From: Chondrilla cf. caribensis
Lineage: Eukaryota; Porifera; Demospongiae; Chondrillida; Chondrillidae
Assembly (NCBI GenBank): GCA_964020155.1
Contig: OZ026547.1
Span: forward strand, 5,492,509 to 5,556,508
DNA: 64,000 nucleotides
Reading direction: 5' to 3'
In this document: one piece after another, positions 52,718-64,000 of the stretch
Position numbering within the stretch: the first letter of the stretch is position 1
Layout of the letters: each line of letters begins with the position of its first letter
Program-made: the position numbers and the translations under genes
The notes under the pieces: generated by a model
Databases searched by the model: none
Seen by the model: the letters and a program-made list of their open reading frames with translations, nothing else
What the model was told of the DNA's origin: nothing

Positions 52718-54132
52718 ATGGCTCTAAGCATTCAGAACTTTGTACAAGTGGAACTCTTGCTTTGTGTATTGACTACCAGTATGAGGAGTATCACTAATTT
52801 GGAAAAGGCATTATCACAACTTGAAAACAAAGTGAATGTGCAACAAGAAGAAATCAAGTCACTTCACCACTTGGTAGAACAGTTGGAGAAGAGACTAGAA
52901 CCACTTGAAGAGAAAGGTGATTTCCATTGATGAGTTTCAATTACAACCTACAGTCCTAATCTTCTTACCTGTTAGTCAGGACTACCCACCTATTGACTAT
53001 AGAGTTAATGGGTTTACTTCATTGTATGATGTCACTCTATGTCGGTTAGTGGCAAGAAAGTACACTTTAAAATAGAGAGTAGCACAGTGGATAAATGTAT
53101 TAATGGAGAAACGCATTCCAAGCATTAAATTTTATTCATTCTCTATGATTTTAAGTTGAATGTTATGAAGGTATAAATTACTTGGTGCAGGTTTTAAAGA
53201 AGGAACATTCGGAGCTGTCATCCCCTTAAATTGGCAAAATAAATAGATTGTTAGTTAAAATAAATTTTCATCTTCATCTTTCACTGAAAATATTACCAAA
53301 CTCAGCACTTAAAACCGTTCCAAGATTCAATTCTCGACATCGGAGGCCTATAAATTATTTGGTGTCTCTTAATTGTAGATATGCGTAGATACATATCTTG
53401 CTACATACCTATACCTTCAGTTGATGAAATAGAGCATATGATATTTGTACTCCATTCCTGGAGATAAGAGACAATGAGTTCATATCAATACTACTACTAA
53501 TGACATCATATATGTACAGTAAATACACGTAACTACTAACCCGCTCATCTCCATGCTATTCAATTTTTTTTAAAATACAATTACAATAAGCGTCTAGAGT
53601 ACCTGAATAGCTTCAAAACACCAGAATTTATAAAATATATATTGGAGAATCTGTCCCCATTGTTGCAGGGAAATATAGGGACCCATATTCTATATTGAAT
53701 TCCATTATTATTGAATACAGTATGTGCTAATCCATCTAGTATGCTTTGTTGCTACTTAGTAATACAGGGATTTTATAGACTCATTGTTTTTAAACAGATA
53801 AACTCCTGGAAAGAATTAGAAGACAAGTTGTTTGCAATTGTACACCTGGACTAAAAGGTGCCAGAGGAACACCGGGACTGAATGGGATAAATGGAACGAA
53901 GAGTGAAAAGGGAGACCCAGGGATACAAGGAATCAATGGAACAAAAGGTGAACGAGGAGAAATAGGACTGCAAGGAAATGGTGGACAGAAAGGTGAACCA
54001 GGATCTCAAGGACCCCAAGGACCACAAGGAATCAATGGAACAAAAGGTGAACGAGGAGAAACGGGACAACCAGGAAATCGTGGACAGAAAGGTGAACTAG
54101 GACCGAAAGGGGACACAGGAATGCCTGAATGA
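52718..54132 (+). pseudogene. Gene K: collagen truncated in exon 2 (52718-52916, 53798-54132)
   Basis: Exon 1 is open (MALSIQNFVQVELLLCVLTT; SMRS replaces SMGS at the likely signal cleavage, LEKALSQ replaces LEKAFSQ). Exon 2 gives [15 protein letters not shown] and then triplets, with one Gly to Ser change (NGTKSEKG). After GDTGMPE a TGA at 54130-54132 ends the frame, exactly where a second, different collagen exon has been joined. The predicted product is 177 residues with a helix of about 30 triplets. It may be a short chain or a dead gene. The TATA-like box is altered to TATAAG. Confidence 0.75.
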
Positions 54133-54920
54133 ATGTTTGCAATTGTCCATCTGGTCTAAAAGGGGATAGAGGAACACCGGGACTGAATGGGATAAATGGA
54201 ACGAAGGGTGAAAAGGGAGACCCAGGGCCACGTGGGGAGAAGGGTGAAAAGGGAGATCTAGGACTGCAAGGATCTCCAGGACCCCAAGGACTTAATGGAA
54301 CAAAAGGTGAACAAGGAGAAATAGGACAACAAGGAAATCCTGGACAGAAAGGTGAACTAGGACTAAAAGGGAACACAGGAGTGCCAGGAAATAATGGAAC
54401 AAAAGGTGAACCAGGAGAAAGAGGAGAGCAAGGTCCAAGAGGAAACAAGGGAAAGCTAGGGAAACCAGGACCACAGGGACTTAATGGAACGAAGGGAGAA
54501 AAGGGAGAACAAGGAGTTCAAGGATATAATGGTACAAAAGGTGAAATAGGACTCCAAGGACCCCTAGGACGACAAGGACCAAAAGGCCAACACGGTGTCG
54601 GAGGAACAAAAGGAGCATCAGGGGACATAGGACCCCTAGGACCCCAAGGACCACAAGGAGCACAAGGACCCGAAGGAGCTAGAGGATCACAAGGACCAAA
54701 AGGTGACAAAGGAGACAAAGGAGACAAAGGACCACAAGCACAACGAGGATATAAAGGATCACAAGGACCAAAAGGAGATATAGGACCAAAAGGGTCACAA
54801 GGACCAAAAGGAGATGTAGGATCACAAGGACCAAAATGTGACAAAGGTGACAAAGGAGACAAAGGAGACAAAGGAGACAAAGGAGACAAAGGAGGGGAAG
54901 GAAATATAGGACAAAAATGA
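54133..54920 (+). pseudogene. K': partial B/D-type collagen exon 2 fused behind K
   Basis: The frame opens at the V-C-N-C part of a B/D-type exon 2 and runs as Gly-X-Y to TGA at 54918-54920, in a different frame from K. Its acceptor, DKLLER and RIRR codons are missing. Gly is replaced in GPQAQRG and GPKCDKG, and the stop arises from AAAGGA to AAATGA before the usual end. The downstream 3 kb follows the B/D block, so the join is a recombination junction. Confidence 0.8.
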
Positions 54921-55486
54921 TCAAAAGGAGATAGAGGACCCTAAGGACGCTGTGAAACCTGAACTGCCTAACAATTGAACAATAGAGACTGAGGGTTGCC
55001 GTATCTACAACCACAGGGAATGTAATGATTATCAACAAATTTACGAACATCTAAAATTATTGAAACGAAATAGATGGAAATTACAATTAATTTTCCACTA
55101 TTAGTAATGTAATTATAATCAGTTTAAGAACTGGTGAAAGCGGGCATATGATATACGTATATTATTATTATGGGTAACCTACAAGTTGCATTATGGCAAC
55201 ACTGCATAATATCCAAGATGATAAATAATCAAATAAACTGTCACAGTATCTTCAAGCCATAATTCATTGAAGTTTTTTATTAGAGATGCAACTATGCATG
55301 AAGTGCAAATCAACTACAAGGGACATAAGAATGTCATGTAAGCATGGTGAAGTTATAATTCAAGTCAGGATAGGTCACTGTGTCTATGAGTAGTACACAT
55401 GAACAGTCTACAAATTCAGAATTTATGGCAACCAAGTACTATGCATGTTTCAGCAGTCTCCAAGGATTACTAACAAGGTATGTAAT

Positions 55487-57207
55487 ATCTTGTATCACTA
55501 TTCTTAAATGGCCGCAAGTGTTTTTGAGAAAGAAATGATTCTATTCAATTCACAATAATTCAAGCCTTAACAACAAGTACTTGTACGATATATCAGTGTC
55601 TTGTCAAACAATCAGTTGCCGTCAAGATAAACTCGTGATCAGAGTAATTATTACCAACCAGTATAATAGGATATGGTGACGAAGACAATAGGCATTGTTA
55701 CACAAAAAGTATACTTGACATTTAACACAACTATTAATAGCAAAGTACTATTAATAGAACCTACGTACATAACACACACCGACTAATTAGTAAGTGTATT
55801 TATGCTAGGTGTTAATCATGCAGCACATGTCAACTTCTACTGTATGTTAATCTGGAAGTTGGACCAATTCGTGTTCCAGATTGTTATAATGTAACAACAT
55901 GTCTTCATTCATTGATGGGTGGTGTTGTTGTAGATTCAACTTGTGGTCGTGGCATAAGATGGCTATAGTTCCTGTGCACCTGCCAGAAGTGGTTTGTACG
56001 ATATACAAATGGGGAGTATTCACTGGGTGGATCACATGTCAAGGATCGCTGTAGTACAAAGTAGCTTATATGCTGTTGTAGCTACGTGCAGAGACGTAGA
56101 CCCATCAGTAACTTGGATGGACCTTTCCCACACCACGGCAAAGGTGTAATCCTATAGGTGAGAATGGCTAGATACAGGTCTCAGAACTTGCTAAGAAGGC
56201 CTTTTTGACTGTTTTTACAGTGCACTCTGCTAATCTATTGCTTTGTGTGTATCGTGGGCTGCTTGTCACATGTGTAAATTGGTATTCCTGTGCAAACTCT
56301 CTCATTTCCACTGGGTTGCATTGGGGCCCATTGTTGCTGACTAGGGTGACAGGGATTCCATCCCTCCAGAAAATGGCTTTAAGTGCTTTGATGATCATGG
56401 CTGATGTTGTGCTGTCAGTGAATGGACTTTGAAATAGCAAGAGAAGGAATTGACTACTAGGAGGTACGTCGCTCCATCGAACTCGAATAGGTTTGTGGTT
56501 ATCTTTCCTATAAGGGAACTAGGCAGAAGTGTTGTAAGCATAGGCTGCTTCTGCACTTGACTCACTCTAGTGTACTCAGGGCAATTTGTACCAGTTGCTC
56601 CATTTGCTGTTTGACAACAGGCGACCAGACTGCTGGTGTTATTCGTAGACTACATCGGGCGATTCCTTGCTGACTGCTGTGAGTCTTCTTCAGGGTCTCT
56701 CCCTGCAGACTGCAGACTGAGAGGAATGAAATTTGCGGGACTCAGAGGAGTAAACTGAGTAATCTGTAGACTGAGTTCGCCCCTAACTGGCCACTATCGC
56801 TGTAGCTCCTCAGGTAACTTTGAATGTGGTCTGGCCATCCACTTTTGCAAAGTCAAGTAAGCTTTGAGCAGATGTTGTCTTGTTGTTGTTCTCTCCCGTA
56901 GTTCTAGAGGCAATCCATGGATGCAGGTAGTGAAGATACAATGGAGTCAACAAACAATTTGGTGTCTGATGCTTCTGTGCTTTCAGTGTTGCTTACTGCC
57001 GGGAGTGGTGCTCAGGAGGGAGTAATGACAGTGTGCAAAAGCTTCCCTGCAACATGATCAATAGATCAGGTGAACTTTATAAAATGGAGACAAAAACAGA
57101 GAACACGAGGTGGTAGACAATCAAGGCTGGTTGCCCTGAGCAAAGGAATCAAAGGCTTGTGGTCCGTTTCCATACATTTACCAATGATGTAGTGGGAGAC
57201 TTTCTCG
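55487..57207 (-). mobile_element. Degenerate LTR retrotransposon, copy R6
   Basis: LTR-like segment 55487-55825, integrase core fragment 56440-56168 on minus (NNGPQ, NRLAE), zinc-finger and RNase H traces, and the same right junction as R2 and R3. It follows the K' exon just as R1 follows B and R2 follows D. Confidence 0.75.
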
Positions 57208-58646
57208 TAGTAATAGTGATGGTGGTGATGAAGGTGATTGAAGTAGATGTACATGTATGGGTGAGGCTAATTCAGGAACTGCAATCAATGTCAAACATAT
57301 AAAACCTTTCCTGGTATATTAATGCTGAATTTCACTTCTTAGTAATTGTCCTCTCTGGGGAAAACATCACTTAAAAATTCTGCATTCTCCAAGAAGTTCA
57401 GCTATGTTCAAAACCCAGAATGCTCCTCCAGATCTCGTTACTGTCACGAGATTCGGATTATGTAGGCACCATTATGTAATTCATGCCATGGTGTCTCTCA
57501 CACATAATAAGCATAAGAAACAAATCTTTCTCAAAGAAAACATTTTAATAATAGGTGATCTATAAAGAGTAGAAGAATGTTTGCTTCCTGCTATGAATTC
57601 GTACAACTGATTTCGTGCGTTTCAATGTTGCTGTTCATCATGCGGATTACGTGTGACTTGCCCACACAACCTGTGATTTAATTGTTTACATAACACCTTA
57701 ACCACCAAATTTAAGTGGACGGCCTCGAATCTCACGTTATACCTGTGTACAGGGTACACCAAATTTCCTCCAGCAAATGTTCACCGTGGACAAACAAACA
57801 TTATGTGGATTTGAATACATGTTTTAGAGGAAATCATTCCAAAACAAGAAAACTATACACAAACATATAAAGAGCTGAATTAGATCCTCAAATATAATGA
57901 TCAAAATCACTATGTCGATGAATACAACTGTAACTGCCAATCTAGACTGCAACACAGTGAAGTGTACACATATACAAACATCTTAACTTGCATTTCTCAT
58001 GGATCAATAATTAAAATTCGGGTCTCAAGGAATAACTAAACATAATGAGTACTATCCTCCAAAGACAAGCAATAAGAAATATTTTATTATAAAGTGTCCC
58101 CTTATTATAAGTGTATTTAGAGAACTCTTAGATTATCAGGTATCAGGTATCAGGTATCAGAATAGTCTTATTTGTAAGTGCAGCCAGGGGTGTCACTGCA
58201 TAGCAATTTTCAGAAATTCTGTCCTCTGACCCATGATTAGAACCATTTAGATTACATATAGCTGGTTAAGATTTGGTTAGTGCCCCCTTCCCCAAGTCAA
58301 AAACTTGCTTAAAACGTCTATCTTCCATTTATAAAAAGCCTGTCTCTCTAACTAACATTGGTCACACACCCGCCAGACCTGCCGGACAGGTTCTGGCACC
58401 CCTGCACACACACATACATACAAATCAATAATATTCCACAAACCATACACACTTTATTCAACTTGTTAACAGCAAAGCAGAATTTATAAGGATTCCACAC
58501 TAATCAACTTGTGGGTGGCTGGGGTTCTGATGTCATTTCCCTTATCTGTCACTATCAATAGAAAACACCAAACATACAATTATTCATTGAGCACACCTAG
58601 AAATGCAAAATGAATATCATTAAAACTGGTCCTGTTCTCCAATGTC

Positions 58647-58652
58647 TATAAA
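58647..58652 (+). promoter_or_regulatory. TATA-like box of gene L
   Basis: TATAAAA form, 76 bp before the ATG; promoter intact despite the nonsense codon downstream. Confidence 0.6.
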
Positions 58653-58722
58653 ACATCCTGTTCTGTTGTGGTTACCACAAACTAGCACTGAGAAAGTTAG
58701 AGCATCGACTGGAACTACAATT

Positions 58723-60728
58723 ATGGCTCAAAGCATTCAGGTCTTTGTACATGTGGCTCTTTTGTTTTGTGTATTGAGTACCAGTATGGGGGATATCACT
58801 AATTTGGAAAAGGCATTTTCACAACTTGAAAACAAAGTGAATGTGCAACAAGAGGAAATCAAGTCACTTCACCACTTGGTAGAACAGTTGGAGAAGAGAC
58901 TAGAACCACTTGAAGAGAAAGGTGATTTCCATTGATGAGGTTCAAATACAACATGCATGTATTCCTAATCTCCCTGCCTGTTAGTCAGAACTATCCTCCT
59001 GTTGACTATAGAGTTAATGGGTTTACTTCATTGAATGTTGTCACTCTATGCCGGTGAGTGGTAAGAAAGTACACTCTAAATTCAGGAAATGTTTTAATGG
59101 AGAAACTCATTCCTAGCATTAAAATTGTCTATATTCTTTATGAATTTAAGTTTAATGTACAGGTATAAAGTACTTGGTGCGATTATTAAAGAAGAAATTA
59201 GAACATGTGGAGCTGTCGTCCTCTTGGCAGAATAAATAAATTGTAAATTTCATCAATATTATCAAACTCAGCACTCGAAACCATTCCAAGATTCAATTCT
59301 TGACATTGGAGGCCAATAATTTATTTGGTGTCTCTTAATTGTAGATATGCGTAGATACATATCTTGCTACATACCTATACCTTCATTTGATGAAATAGAG
59401 CACATGATATTTGTACTCCATTCCGACCTGGAGATAAGAGACAATGAGTTCATATCAATACTTCTTCTAATGACATCATATATGTACATTAATTACATGT
59501 ACCTACTAACCCTCTCATCTCCATGCTATTCAAAATTGTTCATTTGAAAATACAATTACAAATCTCTGAGACTCACAGAAAAGCAATCATTGCCAATATG
59601 GCATGGTACTGTTAGAAAATTTATCATCTGGAGAATTGTCCGATAAAGTCAAATCATGAATAAAATCTTTCTTGCATGCACTAGCTTCAGTAGACCTACA
59701 ATATGTATTTCATGATTTAAATCACCATCTATTTCTAGTAATACTTTGGTTATGGCAATTTAAAATTGCGGTTCATAAGCGTCTATAGTACCTGAACCTT
59801 CAACAGCTTTAAAACACCTGAATGTATACATTATATACTGGAGAATCTGTCCCCATTGTTGCAGGGAAATATAGGGACCCATATTCTATATTGAATTCCA
59901 TTATTATTGAATACAGTATGTGCTTATCCATCTATGGATTGTTGCTACTTAGTAATATTCAGGATTTTATAGATTCATTGTTTTTAAACAGATAAACTCT
60001 TGGCAAGAATTAGACGACAAGTTGTTTGCAATTGTACACCTGGACTAAAAGGTGCCAGAGGAACACCGGGACTGAATGGGATGAACTGAACAAAGGGTGA
60101 AAAGGGAGAGCCAGGGCCACAAGGGATCAATGGAACAAAAGGTGAACGAGGAGAAATAGGACAAAAAGGAAATGGTGGACAGAAAGGTGAACCAGGATCT
60201 CAAGGACCCCAAGGACCACAAGGAATCAATGGAACAAAAGGTGAACGAGGAGAAATGGGACAACCAGGAAATCCTGGACAGAAAGGTGAACTAGGACTGA
60301 AAGGGAACACAGGAGTGCCAGGAATTAATGGAACAAAAGGTGATCCAGGACTCCAAGGAGTGCAAGGTCCAAGAGGAAACAAGGGAAAGCTAGGGAAACC
60401 AGGACCACAGGGACTTAATGGAACGAAGGGAGAAAAGGGAGAACGAGGAGTTCAAGGATATAATGGAACAAAAGGTGAAATAGGACTCCAAGGACCCCGA
60501 GGACAACAAGGATCAAAAGGACAACACGGAGATGGAGGAACAAAAGGAGCCACAGGGGACATAGGACCACAAGGACCACAAGGACCACAAGGATATAGAG
60601 GAACACAGGGACCAAGAGGACACAAAGGCAACAAAGGAGACAAAGGAGACAAAGGAGACAAAGGAGACAAAGGACAAGGAGAAAAAGGATCTCAAGGACC
60701 AAAAGGAGAAAAATGTGGAATATGCTGA
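58723..60728 (+). pseudogene. Gene L: collagen with a single nonsense codon (58723-58921, 59992-60728)
   Basis: Exon 1 is open (MAQSIQVFVHVALLFCVLST…) and its donor is normal. Exon 2 gives DKLLARIRRQVVCNC, so Glu71 is Ala, then reaches TGA at 60087-60089, where other copies have GGA in N-G-T-K (AACTGAACA for AATGGAACG). After it the same frame runs on uninterrupted to TGA at 60728 with a normal helix ending KCGIC. Without the stop the gene would encode 311 residues. It is a young pseudogene, a polymorphism, or a sequence error. AATAAA is at 60941. Confidence 0.82.
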
Positions 60729-61565
60729 ATTCTGCAAATTTACGAACATTGGATCTAAAATTAATGAAAAGAAATTAATAATAATATTACAATTAATTTT
60801 CCATCATTAGTAATGTAATTATAATCAGTTTAAGAACTGGTGAAGGCAGGTATATGATATATATTATTATTATTGCGTATAACCTATAAGTTGCTGGTAG
60901 GGCAGCACTGCATCTATTAGTAAGTAGATAAAAGGGTAATAATAAACTGTCACAGTGTCTTAAAACCATAATTGATTGGAGTTTTCATTAGAGGTGCAAC
61001 TGTGAATGCAGTGCTAACTTGATTACAAGAGACATAAGAATGTCATGCAATCATGATGATGCTATAATGTAAGTCAGGACAGGTCACTGTGACTAGTACC
61101 CCATGAACAGTCTAAAAAAGAGTTTAACCGATTATACGCCAATGACACCAATTGGCATCAGTACCCTAAACGGCCAATGACGCCAATTGGCGTCAAAAAA
61201 TAGGGTGCAAAAAATCCCATATATCTCGGCCGAGGAAGCTTCTATCGACTCAAAACTTTCGCTGACCTTAGCTATATTACTGAACTAAACATGATCTGAT
61301 GGTAACCGTTAAAATCTTTTATAACTGAAATGCAAAAAATACAGTGCGATTTGAATCATTTGTACATCAATCATATTCGTGACGCTAAATAATCATCTCC
61401 AAGGAAGTTTTGATCATATATATGTATGTGCATTTGTACTTGAACCAAACGTCATTGTTCAACTTATTGATTAGTTTTCAATATCATAATTGTGATTACA
61501 ACTCATGCAGGATATTCATATCATTTTATAGAAGATTCTATGAACACAGTGGTAGCTAAATATGT
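60729..61565. other. Intergenic between gene L and the minus-strand gene
   Basis: Collagen 3' flank like that of gene E, local repeat, then CCAATGACACCAATTGGCAT sequence shared with 14095-14240; similarity ends near 61290, the right edge of the array. The last 270 bp hold nothing I can name. Confidence 0.55.
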
Positions 61566-62692
61566 TTATTTGTCTTTCAATTCTGAATACAGCTCCTTGA
61601 GTTTGATAACTGTGTTCTTTTTCAGATGCTTTCCCTTGGTTAGTTCAAAACCATATAAAAGAATGGAACTTCTGGGTACCTTTTGCACCCACTCCACTCT
61701 TCTCCTCTTGTCAGAGTCACTACAGATCCGGCAGTAAGTCCAAACTGTGGAATAGGTCCCTTCCATCCACTTCAGTTCGATTTCTTCCCCAAATAGGTTG
61801 GTGGTCTCACCAATTGCAGGCTCTGTAGGACAATCCTGGCAGTAAATGGCTACCAGTTGACCTACTTGAAGATCTGCTGTTGATGCAACAGAAGTTACAG
61901 CAGAGTTTGGTGGCTGGTAAGGTCCAATGTACATCTGCAGAAGATAAAGGCATGAATTTATGGACAATTGTACTAGTTATACTAATGTCGAATACAAATT
62001 AAATATAAGTTATACTCTTATTCTCTCCCAAATGCAAATTTGCACTCCTGTGCGGTGAAGTACAAATTTGCACTCCTGTGCGTTGAAGTACAAATTTGCA
62101 CTCCTGTGTGTCAAGTGCATGCTATTTACACTTCCGTGTTGAAATGCAATTTCCGTGTAAGTTGCACTAATCCCGTTCCAATTTGAAGTGGGAGTGGAAA
62201 CAAGATTACATAGACAGCAGCAGAAAACTCTATGGTGCACGTGGGTCGCGATCGAGAAGATTACATCGTAGTACGTACATATAATACCTTCTTAACCAAG
62301 ATTATTATGTTCGATCTTGTCATAAACTAAGGTAAGCGACAGGAATAAGTGTAACTTTCAATGTGAGCTGAACTTGAGATCGTGTAACGTACTAAGGTTA
62401 TTACGTATATTTTACGTTGTGAAGTGCTAAACCTCTCTAATGTCCCAGCAGCATACGTACGTAGTTACTTACTCCTAACCTTTGTAATATGTGACTTTTA
62501 ACTATAGGCGGATCACCTTGGTATTTGTGTGCGCTAGCACACACGGCAAATTGAATCTGCCATGATGCTACACGTTTCAAGTCTAGCCGGGAACTGCTAC
62601 CATAGACATGCGTACAATTATCACTATTAATGTCTATAAACGATTATTGATCAATTTAAGGTGTTAAAAGTACAATAGTTGCTAGTCCCTAC

Positions 62693-62732
<40 letters not shown>

Positions 62733-62782
62733 GTGTGTGACGGTGTGTGTGTGTGACGGTGTGTGTGTGTGTGTGTGTGCGT

Positions 62783-62838
<56 letters not shown>

Positions 62839-62856
62839 CGGTGTGTGTGTGACGGT

Positions 62857-62920
<64 letters not shown>

Positions 62921-63998
62921 CGGCGTGTGTGTATGTCTGCATACTAATCCAAGTAATTCGAGTACACAGTGGGTGTGGGGAGGAACCCCCACAATTTTTT
63001 TTACCTGAATTACTTGTCCAATTTAATCTGGTGTCTGCCACAAGGCATGATCACCTCATTCTACTTTTATAATTTTACACCATGGACAATGTGGGTGTAC
63101 CGTGATTGTACTCACTTGGCTTTCTATTACCCTTTCCGATGCAAAGATGTCATCTGGCATTAATGACAATGAATACCTCACAGTTGTCATTCTCTCTTCT
63201 TCAGCTTGAATTGCCCTTTGCTGAAGTATTGGGAGTTGCCACCGAGATGCAAAGTCGCCATCTATGCTGCAGAGTTGTGGTAATTGATGCTTCAAAAAGT
63301 CATCCCACTCCATAATTGCTTCACTTGACAACCAAGGTAGCCATTTTTGGATGTCCTGTTTGAAGGCCATCAAGTCCATCTTCTCTAATGATGGCTGGCT
63401 TGCTTCAGGTATGCCATTTGGTTTGTGCTATCACATACATGTGCAAGAAATAATGAATTAAGGACATTCAAGGTTAGTTTAAAAAAATTAATTATATGTA
63501 CCTTCAATAAATGCCCATGATTTTTCCAAGAGGTGTCAGACCATCTACTGCTATGTATATTTGCCTGACCTGATTCATCCCGTTCAAACTTGAAGCAGAG
63601 TGGCTCAGACTGACGATGAATTTCCTCAATGGACTCAGCAAGCCATTCCCTACTCTTGAATACTTCCTTCATTAGCACCACCTTGGGTTGAGGGCTATAA
63701 CTGCCTTCAATTGTTGTGGTCAATCCTAAAAAATAAAAAGGGATAAATAATGAAAAATACGTATCAGCGCTTTCCATGATATGAAATTATGTAAAGGTGC
63801 CTGACTTTATTCATAGATGATCATATTATGGATATACGTACTTATACCGGTATGCCTTTGCAATTGAGAATGCACAAATGTACATGTTGTGGATTTTGAC
63901 ATGTCATTGGATCTTGGTTTGGCAGTCTTCTCGTTGCCCAAGCAATCACTAAGTCCAGCAGAAAAGACTAGCAGTTTGCTCAGTGTGAGTGACTGTGC
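61566..63998 (-). CDS. 3' part of an unrecognised multi-exon gene, minus strand, open at the window edge
   Basis: Four exons fit on the minus strand: 63998-63848, 63725-63502, 63427-63116 and 61934-61566, with GT-AG junctions and phases 1, 0, 0 that join without a stop into 351 residues. I do not recognise the protein. Visible features: a Trp/acidic helical stretch (KWLPWLSSEAIMEWDDFLK), a Gln/Glu-rich helix, and a last exon with C-x2-C pairs (YCQDCP, YCRICSD), a basic run (DKRRR) and FELTKGKHLKK near the end. The last exon recalls C-terminal modules I associate loosely with transposon-derived invertebrate proteins; that is weak. AATAAA overlaps the stop codon. The last intron contains a long (GT)n tract. 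The 5' end lies beyond the window. Confidence 0.55.
62035..62112 (+). repeat. 28-bp minisatellite, about three units
   Basis: Unit CAAATTTGCACTCCTGTGCG plus about 8 bp, repeated nearly three times, then decaying. It lies in the last intron of the minus-strand gene. Confidence 0.85.
62693..62936 (+). repeat. (GT)n compound microsatellite in the last intron of the minus-strand gene
   Basis: GT runs broken by repeated GACGGTGTGT segments. Confidence 0.95.
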
Positions 63999-64000
63999 TT

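Overview
This is a eukaryotic, AT-rich window. It has no bacterial operon structure, its genes are split by GT-AG introns, TATA-like boxes and AATAAA signals are visible, and it is full of (CA)n/(GT)n microsatellites and transposon remains. The main content is a head-to-tail array, all on the + strand, of short secreted collagens. Intron-containing Gly-X-Y genes, Ty3/gypsy-type pol relics and a retroelement C-terminal ORF of a type I associate with sponges and corals point to an early-branching invertebrate, possibly a demosponge. That placement is inference, not proof.

Every complete array member has two coding exons. Exon 1 is 199 bp in all nine copies. It encodes a signal peptide and about five to six heptads of coiled coil, and it ends in phase 1 at AAG|GTGATT. 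After an intron of about 0.9-1.6 kb, exon 2 opens with the end of the coil (DKLLER), an invariant R-[IT]-R-R-Q basic site, a C-x-C pair, and then 70-110 Gly-X-Y triplets studded with N-G-T sequons. The predicted chain is: signal peptide, trimerising coiled coil, furin-like cleavage site, cysteine knot, triple helix, short tail with or without Cys.

Layout: gene A (302-3010); orphan exon 2 B (6389-7281); gene E (11565-13571); gene C (17695-20059); gene D (23478-25761); pseudogene F (30443-31162); gene G (33527-35575); gene H (40707-42991); gene I (45666-48085); fragment J (48601-49011); truncated gene K (52718-54132) fused to a second partial exon (54133-54920); gene L with one nonsense codon (58723-60728). 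Seven copies (A, E, C, D, G, H, I) look intact. The array grew by block duplication: about 1-9,500 corresponds to about 17,390-28,100, and about 9,540-14,060 corresponds to about 31,520-36,050. The B and D halves of the first pair are nearly identical.

Between the genes lie about 16 copies of a local repeat of roughly 200 bp, six copies of one degenerate minus-strand LTR retrotransposon that share the same left junction, a 5'-truncated non-LTR insertion with an 11-bp target duplication, and four non-autonomous DNA transposons with readable target duplications. There are also decayed coding-like modules that may be orphan C-terminal exons of a related collagen.

The right end (61566-63998) holds the 3' part of an unrelated minus-strand gene of at least four exons with matching phases. 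I do not recognise its function.
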